From OFTM10 sp964196195 (GTDB lineage: Bacteria > Actinomycetota > Acidimicrobiia > Acidimicrobiales > Aldehydirespiratoraceae): a DNA stretch of 27,696 nt. Of the stretch, positions 22,083 to 27,696 are shown one piece after another. The notes beneath the pieces were generated by a model, which saw only the letters and a program-made list of their open reading frames with translations, made no database searches and was not told the origin of the DNA. The position numbers and the translations under genes are program-made. The stretch covers positions 1 through 27,696 of the forward strand of contig CAXMSE010000093.1 in the NCBI GenBank assembly GCA_964196195.1. Direction: 5' to 3'. Positions within the stretch are counted from its first letter, which is position 1, and each line of letters begins with the position of its first letter.

Positions 22083-22640
22083 ATGGAAGTTACAGATGCT
22101 CTCACCGAAGCGACGGGGCTCGTCAGCGGGCTCGTCGCCGGCCTGACCCCCGAGCACCGTGAGATGACAACTCCGTGCAAGCAGTGGACCGTGCACGATC
22201 TGGTCAACCACATGGTCAACACCTCCAAGGCGGTGGCCGCCATGACCACGGCGGACATGTCGACCATGCCTGCCGAAGGAGTTGATCACCTGCCCCAAGG
22301 TCCCCTCAACGGTTGGAACGATGGCAAGGACGCAATTACTGCTGCGGCCACCGGAGAGAACCTCGAGGCTCTTCGCCAAACACCTTTCGGGGAAGTACCG
22401 GGAGCAATGGTGCTCTCGGTCGGGGTGGCCGACCTCCTTACCCACGGATGGGATCTGGCCCGAGCCACCGATCAGTCCATCGCTCCCAGCGATGATCTCG
22501 TAGCATTCAGCCGCCAGACCTGGGAGATGGTGATCCAACCAGACTCGCGAAACGGCGATGCCTTCGATGTCGAACAGCCCTGCACCGACGATGCGCCGCC
22601 AATCGACAAGCTGGCTGCCTTCACCGGTCGCAGCGTCTGA
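22083..22640 (+). CDS. TIGR03086-like metal-binding protein (MDMPI/DinB superfamily)
   Basis: A 185-residue protein of the mycothiol-dependent maleylpyruvate isomerase/DinB-like fold. It begins with a helix LTEATGLVSGLVAGL, then EMTTPCKQWTVHDLVNHMV, the family signature containing the first metal-ligand histidine. ADLLTHGWDLARATDQ supplies a second histidine in the standard LLTHGWDLA motif. The C-terminus (IDKLAAFTGRSV) is the usual one of the group. Members bind a divalent metal and often use mycothiol; the substrate is unknown. ATG 22083 is chosen because AGGAGA at 22071-22076 lies 6 nt before it. Ku starts 17 nt after its stop. Confidence 0.88.
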   Translation: MEVTDALTEATGLVSGLVAGLTPEHREMTTPCKQWTVHDLVNHMVNTSKAVAAMTTADMSTMPAEGVDHLPQGPLNGWNDGKDAITAAATGENLEALRQTPFGEVPGAMVLSVGVADLLTHGWDLARATDQSIAPSDDLVAFSRQTWEMVIQPDSRNGDAFDVEQPCTDDAPPIDKLAAFTGRSV

Positions 22641-22657
22641 CCTGTCAGACTGGCTAG

Positions 22658-23557
22658 ATGCCGAGGGCGATTTGGAGTGGATCAATCAGTTTCGGACTGG
22701 TGAATATCCCAGTGCGTCTCTACAGCGCGGTCAGTCGCAAGACCGTGAGGTTCAACCAGATCGACTCGGCTACCGGGTCTCGCGTCAAGCAGAAACGAGT
22801 TTCCGCGGTCGATGGTGAGGAGGTGCCCTACGAACGCATCGTGAAGGGATACGAACTGCCGTCGGGCGACGTTGTCACCATCACCGACGAGGAGATCGCC
22901 GGCCTCGATCCCGACGCAGTGCGAACCATCGACATCGACGAATTCGTCGACCTCGCCGATATCGACCCGATCTTCTACGACTCCGCCTACCACCTCGTGC
23001 CCGATGAGCAGACCGCCAAGCCCTACAAGCTGTTGGCCAGCGCGATGGAGGAGGCGGGCAAGGTCGGCATCTGCCATTTCGTCATGCGATCGAAGCAGTA
23101 CCTGGCTGCGGTTCGTCCCAAGGACGGACGCCTGTTGTTGTCCACCATGGTGTACGCCGACGAGGTGGTCGACCACACCGAGATAGGCGGGTTCGACCTG
23201 CTCGACGACATCTCGATCGATACCAAGGAGCAGGCGATGGCCGAGCAGTTGATCGCCACGCTCGATGCCACCTTCGAACCGGCGAGGCATCGTGATTCCT
23301 ACCGCGATGCGGTTCTCGAACTCATCGAGCGCAAGGCAGCGGGCGAAACTGGTGATGATGTCGTGCCCGCCCCGGCACCCTCTTCAGACAAGGTCATCGA
23401 TCTCATGGCTGCGCTGGAGGCGTCGGTGAGCGCGGCCAAGAAGGCGCGAGGCCGTCATCCTGCGTCGGGCCGCAGCACCGCGGCGGCCAAGGGGGCCAAA
23501 AAGGCAGCGAAGAAGGCCGCCAAGAAATCGGCCAAGGCCACCCGCAAGACGGCGTGA
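22658..23557 (+). CDS. ku: Ku, non-homologous end-joining protein
   Basis: A homodimeric ring protein that binds double-strand DNA ends and recruits LigD. The 299-residue chain has the standard start MPRAIWSGSISFGLVNIPVRLYSA, then VRFNQID, RVKQKRVSAVDGEEVPYERIVKGYEL and TITDEEIAGLDPDAVRTIDI. It continues DPIFYDSAYHLVPDEQTAKPYKLL and HFVMRSKQYLAAVRP, and DSYRDAVLELIERKAAG closes the core. The C-terminal tail (about 255-299) is Lys/Ala-rich (KKAAKKAAKKSAKATRKTA), as in mycobacterial Ku, where it supports DNA binding. A CAGACT box six nucleotides before the ATG suggests a leaderless transcript. It lies next to a LigD-type polymerase on the same strand. Confidence 0.97.
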   Translation: MPRAIWSGSISFGLVNIPVRLYSAVSRKTVRFNQIDSATGSRVKQKRVSAVDGEEVPYERIVKGYELPSGDVVTITDEEIAGLDPDAVRTIDIDEFVDLADIDPIFYDSAYHLVPDEQTAKPYKLLASAMEEAGKVGICHFVMRSKQYLAAVRPKDGRLLLSTMVYADEVVDHTEIGGFDLLDDISIDTKEQAMAEQLIATLDATFEPARHRDSYRDAVLELIERKAAGETGDDVVPAPAPSSDKVIDLMAALEASVSAAKKARGRHPASGRSTAAAKGAKKAAKKAAKKSAKATRKTA

Positions 23558-23626
23558 CCAACCCCAGCCCCATCTCCAGCCCAATGCCCTCCGCCAGTTC
23601 AGGGGGCGCCCTCGTGCTCTCCACGC

Positions 23627-24538
23627 ATGGCTGAGTCAGAACGGGTTCATGTCGAGGTTGACGGGCGTCGGCTGGCGGTCAGCAATCTGGAGAAGGTGCT
23701 GTTCCCCCTGGTCGGGTTCACCAAGGCCCAGGTGATCGATTACTACGTGCGCATCGCCGAGGTGATGCTGCCCCACGTTGCCGACCGGGGAGTCACCCTC
23801 AGGCGTTGGCCCGATGGGGTGACATCCGACGGGTTCTTCGAGAAGCGCTGTCCGTCGCACCGACCTGGGTGGGTGGGCACCTGCCTCGGTCCTGGCGACC
23901 GTCGTGGCGGCATCGAGTACTGCCGCCTCGACTCGGTTGCCGCTCTGGCCTGGACCGCAAACCTCGCCGCCCTCGAGATCCACTCACCCATGTCGCGTTG
24001 CGGCGACTTGGACTCGCCCTCAATGCTCGTCTTTGATCTCGATCCCGGTGAGCCCGCCACGATCGTGGAGTGCTGCGAGGTTGCGCTCGAGATCCGGGAG
24101 GTACTTGATGCCGTCGGGTTGGCCTCGTATCCCAAGACCTCGGGCAGCAAGGGGCTGCAGCTCTATGTGCCGTTGAACTCACCCCATGGGCACGATCACT
24201 GCTCCGACTTCGCCCTTGCCGTGGCCCAGCTACTCGAGAAGAAGTTGGCGAACCTCGTCGTGTCGAACATGGCCAAGAAGCTTCGCAAGGGCAAAGTTCT
24301 GATCGATTGGAGCCAGAACTCGCGCCACAAGACGACGATTGCCGCCTACTCCCTTCGGGCCAGGGACAGGCCGACAGTGTCGACCCCGCTCCTTTGGAGC
24401 GAGGTGAGCGACGGTGCCGATGGCGAGCCACTCGTTTTCGAAGCCGCCGACGTGCTCGAACGGGCCACGGAACACGGCGACCTCTTCGCCGACACCCTCA
24501 CCATCGAACAAGAACTGCCCACCCCGGGTGGAAGGTGA
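23627..24538 (+). CDS. ligD: Stand-alone LigD-type primase/polymerase (PolDom)
   Basis: This archaeo-eukaryotic primase-family polymerase fills gaps at broken ends during Ku-dependent joining and prefers ribonucleotides. At 303 aa it covers only the polymerase domain: VSNLEKVLFPLVGFTKAQVIDYY, VTLRRWPDGV, FFEKRCPSHRP, AALAWTANLAALEIHSPMSR, the catalytic VFDLDPG (D137, D139), KTSGSKGLQLYVPL and VLIDWSQNSRHKTTIAAYSLR with the third acidic residue. The ligase and phosphoesterase domains of full LigD are missing and not in the window. ATG 23627 gives the family start and no strong Shine-Dalgarno is seen. The Ku gene ends 69 bp upstream. Confidence 0.95.
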   Translation: MAESERVHVEVDGRRLAVSNLEKVLFPLVGFTKAQVIDYYVRIAEVMLPHVADRGVTLRRWPDGVTSDGFFEKRCPSHRPGWVGTCLGPGDRRGGIEYCRLDSVAALAWTANLAALEIHSPMSRCGDLDSPSMLVFDLDPGEPATIVECCEVALEIREVLDAVGLASYPKTSGSKGLQLYVPLNSPHGHDHCSDFALAVAQLLEKKLANLVVSNMAKKLRKGKVLIDWSQNSRHKTTIAAYSLRARDRPTVSTPLLWSEVSDGADGEPLVFEAADVLERATEHGDLFADTLTIEQELPTPGGR

Positions 24539-24561
24539 CTATTCCGAGACGAGTGGCTGTG

Positions 24562-24567
24562 TACAGT
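24562..24567 (+). promoter_or_regulatory. -10 TACAGT of a leaderless promoter
   Basis: TACAGT (TANNNT) ends 6 nt before ATG 24574, and there is no Shine-Dalgarno. It supports that start codon. Confidence 0.45.
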
Positions 24568-24573
24568 GCCCGC

Positions 24574-25140
24574 ATGTCCGACGCCGACGCGCCTCGCCGC
24601 CCTGTCATCTACACGGGCACCGGCGATGACGGAACCACCGGCCTGCTCTATGGCGGGCGTGTCCGTAAGGACGATCCCGCACCCGTGGCCTACGGAGATG
24701 TGGATGAGGCTCAGGCCTCGATCGGGCTGGCCCGCGCCCTCTGTGCCGGTGGCGACCCCCGACTCGATGAGATCCTCATCACGATCGCTCGCGACCTCTA
24801 CGTGCTGATGGCCGAGCTCGCCACTGCTGCCCCGAATCGTCGCAAGCTCAAGCCCGGAGCGTCTCTGGTCACCAGCGAAATGGTCGTTGCTCTCGAAGGC
24901 CTCATCGATGAGGTCGCGGCAAGGTTCGAGCCACCTTCGGAGTTCGTGGTGCCGGGCGGTGAGCTCGGCGCGGCCCAGCTCGATGTGGCCCGCACGGTGG
25001 CGCGGCGAGCCGAACGAAATGCTCTCGCCGTCGCGGCGGCCGATTCCCATGTCATCACCTATCTCAATCGCTTGTCCGACCTGTTGTGGACATTGGCTCG
25101 TTGGCGAGAGGGCACCTCGCTCCCCGCCAAAGCCGACTGA
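24574..25140 (+). CDS. pduO: Cob(I)alamin adenosyltransferase, PduO type
   Basis: It transfers the 5'-deoxyadenosyl group of ATP to cob(I)alamin to make adenosylcobalamin. The 188-residue chain has the ATP-binding start VIYTGTGDDGTTGLLYGGRVRKDD, then YGDVDEAQASIGLARAL. LITIARDLYVLMAELAT follows, and the C-terminal part has FVVPGGELGAAQLDVARTVARRAERNAL and ITYLNRLSDLLWTLAR. These match the trimeric PduO/EutT-type fold, not CobO/BtuR. A cobalamin-using organism is implied. No B12 riboswitch fits in the 35 bp upstream. It starts at a leaderless -10. PepA follows 29 bp later. Confidence 0.95.
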   Translation: MSDADAPRRPVIYTGTGDDGTTGLLYGGRVRKDDPAPVAYGDVDEAQASIGLARALCAGGDPRLDEILITIARDLYVLMAELATAAPNRRKLKPGASLVTSEMVVALEGLIDEVAARFEPPSEFVVPGGELGAAQLDVARTVARRAERNALAVAAADSHVITYLNRLSDLLWTLARWREGTSLPAKAD

Positions 25141-25169
25141 TATCTGAAACAAATTCAAGAGGAGCCCCA

Positions 25170-26615
25170 ATGACGACCACGTTCCACGCCGCCCGCTCGG
25201 TGCCCAAGCCGGCCAAGGCGGTGATCCGCATTGTCACCACCGATTCGGTGACCGATGGAATCGACGGCGTGTCGGCGGAGCAACTGGCCAATGCCGGTTT
25301 CGAAGGCAAGCCCGGAGAGACCCACACCTGGCCCGATGGCACCAAGGTGGGGGCCCTCGTAGGGGTTGGTGCGGCCGCCGACGTCGATGGTGATGTGGTT
25401 CGTCGTGCCGGCGCCGCGATTGGTCGCGGTTTCAGCCGCCACTCCCGCATAGGGGTGGAGCTGCCCGCCGGAGTCGAGATCGACCCGGCCGCAGCCCGCC
25501 AGGCACTCGTGGAGGGGATCAGCCTCGCCACTTACAGCTTCGCCACCTACAAGTCCGACGCCAAACCCATCAAGCTCACTCGAGTCGATGTCGCCGGTGG
25601 CTCAGGGGTCCGCAACCAGCAGGCCCTCGACAGGGGTGCAGTGATCTCAGCCGGCCAACGTCTGGCACGCGACTTCGTCAACGAACCGGGAGGCACACTC
25701 ACGCCGCCGGTCTTCGCCCGCCGGGCCGCGGCCATGGCGAAGAAGTCGGGCCTCACCGCGAAGGTCTGGGACGCTGCGGCCATCAAGCAGGGAAAACTGG
25801 GCGGACTTCTCGGGGTCAACCGCGGCTCCACCCACCCCGCTCGCCTCGTCGAGCTCACCTACACGCCGAAGGCAAAGTCCACCGGCACCATCGCATTCGT
25901 CGGTAAGGGCATCACCTTCGATGCCGGCGGCCTTTCGATAAAAACCGGCCAGGGCATGATGACCATGAAGTGCGACATGGGGGGTGCAGCAGCGGTCATC
26001 GGAGCGATGTCGGTGCTGTCCGAACTCGGTGTGACGGCGAAGGTGCGGGCTTTCGTGCCGATGACCGACAACATGTTGGGTGGCGACGCCACCCGTCCCG
26101 GCGACGTCTTGAAGATCCGCAACGGCAAGACCATCGAGGTGCTCAACACCGACGCGGAGGGGCGCCTCGTGCTCGCCGACGCCTTGTCTCTGGCGAGTGA
26201 AGCGAAGCCTGATGCGATCGTCGACCTCGCCACGCTCACCGGTGCCTGCATGGTGGCGCTCGGCGGCAAGATCGCCGGCCTCATGGGAAACAACGACGCT
26301 TGGATCCGCCAGATCGAGAAGGCCAGTGCGTCGACGGGTGAGAGGGTCTGGCATCTGCCCCTACCCGACGACTACAAGAAGCAGTTCGAATCATCGGTCG
26401 CCGACATGAAGAACATCGGTACAGCTCACGGTGGCGCGCTCACTGCGGGCCTGATCCTGAGCGAATTCGTGACCGAAGGGCTTGCCTGGGCTCACATCGA
26501 TATCGCCGGGCCGGCCTGGAGCGACACCGACGAGGCCGAGATCACCAAGGGCGGCACCGGCTTCGGAGTACGTCTCCTGGTCGAACTGGCCGAGAATTTC
26601 GCCAAGCCCGCATAA
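25170..26615 (+). CDS. pepA: Leucyl aminopeptidase, M17 (PepA)
   Basis: A two-metal cytosolic aminopeptidase that removes N-terminal residues; some relatives also bind DNA or use Cys-Gly. At 481 aa the variable N-terminal domain is followed by RDFVNEPGGTLTPPVFA and the catalytic domain. FVGKGITFDAGGLSIKTGQGM carries the Lys and Asp ligands, then MKCDMGGAAAVIGAM, PMTDNMLGGDATRPGDV, the signature NTDAEGRLVLADAL, DLATLTGAC and WAHIDIAGPAW. AGAGGAG at 25158-25164 sets ATG 25170. A strong hairpin follows the stop. Confidence 0.96.
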   Translation: MTTTFHAARSVPKPAKAVIRIVTTDSVTDGIDGVSAEQLANAGFEGKPGETHTWPDGTKVGALVGVGAAADVDGDVVRRAGAAIGRGFSRHSRIGVELPAGVEIDPAAARQALVEGISLATYSFATYKSDAKPIKLTRVDVAGGSGVRNQQALDRGAVISAGQRLARDFVNEPGGTLTPPVFARRAAAMAKKSGLTAKVWDAAAIKQGKLGGLLGVNRGSTHPARLVELTYTPKAKSTGTIAFVGKGITFDAGGLSIKTGQGMMTMKCDMGGAAAVIGAMSVLSELGVTAKVRAFVPMTDNMLGGDATRPGDVLKIRNGKTIEVLNTDAEGRLVLADALSLASEAKPDAIVDLATLTGACMVALGGKIAGLMGNNDAWIRQIEKASASTGERVWHLPLPDDYKKQFESSVADMKNIGTAHGGALTAGLILSEFVTEGLAWAHIDIAGPAWSDTDEAEITKGGTGFGVRLLVELAENFAKPA

Positions 26616-26635
26616 CGCGAGCTGGGCCAAAACGT

Positions 26636-26665
26636 CGAATGGCGGCCCCGAAGGGCCGCCATTCG
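26636..26665. terminator. Bidirectional terminator between pepA and flp
   Basis: A perfect 13-bp stem (CGAATGGCGGCCC with its complement) closes a 4-nt loop. On the minus strand the loop is UUCG and the stem is followed by ACGTTTTGG, a modest U-tract, so it best terminates the flp transcript. On the plus strand the loop is CGAA, 20 nt after the pepA stop, so it can end that transcript too. Confidence 0.85.
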
Positions 26666-26682
26666 TTCAGATGTTGGCTTGA

Positions 26683-26868
26683 TCAGCCGATCGCCGAGTC
26701 GACCTCGGAGAACTTGCTGGAAGCGGACTCACCAAGAGCGGTGACAGCGGCGATGCACACAACAGCGATGAGTGCCACGAGAAGGGCGTACTCAACGAGG
26801 CTGGCGCCACGCTCGTCGTCGATGCGACTGGTGATCCAAGCGGAAAGGAACTGGTAAGCGGTGGTCAT
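26683..26868 (-). CDS. flp: Flp/Fap-type pilin (type IVb prepilin)
   Basis: A 61-residue small pilin. After a short polar leader (MTTAYQFLSAWITSRIDDERG) comes the mature start ASLVEYALLVALIAVVCIAA. The prepilin peptidase would cut after Gly21; the Glu at position 5 of the mature chain and the following Tyr are the usual Flp marks. One hydrophobic helix forms the pilus core, and a polar end SKFSEVDSAIG follows. It should be assembled by a Tad machine, and no tad genes are present in the window. GGGAG lies about 12 nt upstream of ATG 26868, and a 5' UTR hairpin lies farther up. Confidence 0.93.
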   Translation of the reverse strand: MTTAYQFLSAWITSRIDDERGASLVEYALLVALIAVVCIAAVTALGESASSKFSEVDSAIG

Positions 26869-26894
26869 GTTGGGTGGACTCCCTGGTTGTTGTC

Positions 26895-26917
26895 TTCACC
26901 ACCACTCCGGCGGTGAA
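26895..26917 (-). promoter_or_regulatory. Stem-loop in the flp 5' leader
   Basis: On the minus strand TTCACCGCC pairs with GGTGGTGAA (9 bp, one G-U) around the loop GGAGT, 27-49 nt before the flp start. It could control translation or mRNA stability. It does not match a c-di-GMP riboswitch. No clear promoter was found in the 150-bp gap to the next gene. Confidence 0.4.
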
Positions 26918-27021
26918 CCGTCTCCATTCCTTCGGCAACACCAGGCCTGTTCCTTATGCATCTTTTGGCCTAATTTTCAGGGACTGATGACTCATACCCG
27001 TTTTCCGCCTGTTTGAGGGCC

Positions 27022-27669
27022 TCAGGCCGCCTCAGGGCCGATTCCGGCCCGCCGAGTGTGCAGGTCCCACGCCCAGTTCACCGCCTCAGCTGCGACCACC
27101 GGTGTGAAACACCACCTATCGAGCTGCATCTCGGCCGCGTCGATGGGGTCGCCGCACTCCACGAGCCCGAGGGCCAATCGCCGGGCCCGCTCCTGGGTGT
27201 TCGTATCGGAGCTGGACAGCGGTGCGTCGACGTACTGCTGATGTTGGCGCTGTAGGTCGGCTGGAAGCCTCTCGATCTGGCCCCGATTGAGAGGCGCCAG
27301 GCGGCGGCGAACCTCGAGGCATCCACTCCCTGAGGCCCGGGCGGCTCCGAAGCGACACGCCCTGAGAATCGAGCGGGCCATCGGGCTGTTGCGGCCCCCC
27401 TTGTGGCCGAGGCCAAGGCGACGGGCCGCGATGGCGAGATCGATCTCGGCTCCCTCTGGTTGACGCTCGAGCACATCGGCACAGTGGCGCAGGAGCCAGA
27501 CGGTGCTGGGCCCAAGGACGCTGAGCCAGAACTTCTCGACGTAACCAGACCGAGGATCGTGGCCCAGGCGGTCGATCAGGGGATCGAACCAGGTGCTTAT
27601 GTAGACCAGCTCAGCTTGCTGAGGTGGATCGTCTGGGCTCGAAACAGGGGATGATTGGGCGGTTGACAT
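27022..27669 (-). CDS. Conserved actinobacterial protein of unknown function
   Basis: A 215-residue soluble protein. After a Ser/Pro/Gln-rich N-terminus come YISTWFDPLIDRLGHDPRSGYVEKFWLSVLGPSTVWLLRH and EIDLAIAARRLGLGHKGGRNSPMARSILRACRFGAA, then RRRLAPLNRGQIERLPADLQRQHQQY. A C-terminal part (EMQLDRWCFTPVVAAEAVNWAWDLHTRR) ends the chain. The block from LGHDPRS to LGPST, and GLGHKGGRNSPM with its basic residues, look conserved and hint at a winged-helix or nucleic-acid role, but I cannot assign one. ATG 27669 is chosen because GGGAG lies a few bases upstream. The frame stays open to the window edge. Confidence 0.8.
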   Translation of the reverse strand: MSTAQSSPVSSPDDPPQQAELVYISTWFDPLIDRLGHDPRSGYVEKFWLSVLGPSTVWLLRHCADVLERQPEGAEIDLAIAARRLGLGHKGGRNSPMARSILRACRFGAARASGSGCLEVRRRLAPLNRGQIERLPADLQRQHQQYVDAPLSSSDTNTQERARRLALGLVECGDPIDAAEMQLDRWCFTPVVAAEAVNWAWDLHTRRAGIGPEAA

Positions 27670-27696
27670 GATGCTCCCACAGCAGGTGGCGTACAC

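Noticed and set aside
24539..24573. A cobalamin riboswitch before the adenosyltransferase gene
   Set aside because: The 35-bp space is too short, and the promoter appears leaderless.
26869..27000. A c-di-GMP riboswitch upstream of flp
   Set aside because: The leader lacks the conserved GEMM core; only a simple hairpin is present.

Overview
The window looks like chromosome of a high-GC actinobacterium. I infer Acidimicrobiia or a close relative, from a homodimeric AceE-type pyruvate dehydrogenase E1, a TIGR03086-type (mycothiol-dependent/DinB-like) protein, Ku plus a stand-alone LigD polymerase, an Flp pilin and several leaderless promoters (TANNNT 6-7 nt before a start codon). No rRNA, tRNA, prophage or CRISPR array was seen.

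Layout. 1-1454: a complete IS110-group insertion sequence. Its 5' non-coding end can be read as a bridge RNA: all four guide segments match the element ends or the insertion-site flanks. 1511-2098: a YecM-like VOC protein. 2099-2568: no convincing gene, but a run of strong inverted repeats that may be a minus-strand structured RNA. 2569-4140: a small unknown protein, an alpha/beta hydrolase-fold protein without its nucleophile serine, and an HhH-GPD protein. 4175-6898: aceE. 6955-9668: an RNase HI fused to a YpsA/SLOG domain, a DUF427 protein, a TIGR01777 epimerase-like protein and a LapA-like membrane protein. 9669-10072: a gap with a perfect 26-bp palindrome. 10073-12743: an HprK-like P-loop protein and a degenerate HD-GYP/GAF/GGDEF protein.

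12876-13439 holds the most unusual gene: a thioredoxin-fold lipoprotein (TlpA type) whose first redox-active cysteine codon is TGA (W-A-P-W-TGA-P-T-C). The frame stays open on both sides, and a 7-bp hairpin with a GGUC loop lies 26 nt after the TGA. Together this is the signature of a selenocysteine codon with a bacterial SECIS element.

13651-18218 is a 2-oxoacid dehydrogenase/lipoylation cluster: dihydrolipoyl dehydrogenase (E3), a single-lipoyl E2, and one polypeptide joining octanoyltransferase LipB to lipoyl synthase LipA. With aceE the window encodes E1, E2, E3 and the enzymes that make their lipoyl cofactor. 18199-21151: a CoA-binding protein coupled to metY, divergent from an M24 peptidase. 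21162-24538: a membrane protein, a TIGR03086 protein, Ku and a LigD-type polymerase (NHEJ). 24574-26615: PduO-type cobalamin adenosyltransferase and leucyl aminopeptidase PepA, ending in a strong terminator shared with a convergent Flp pilin gene. 27022-27669: an unknown actinobacterial protein.
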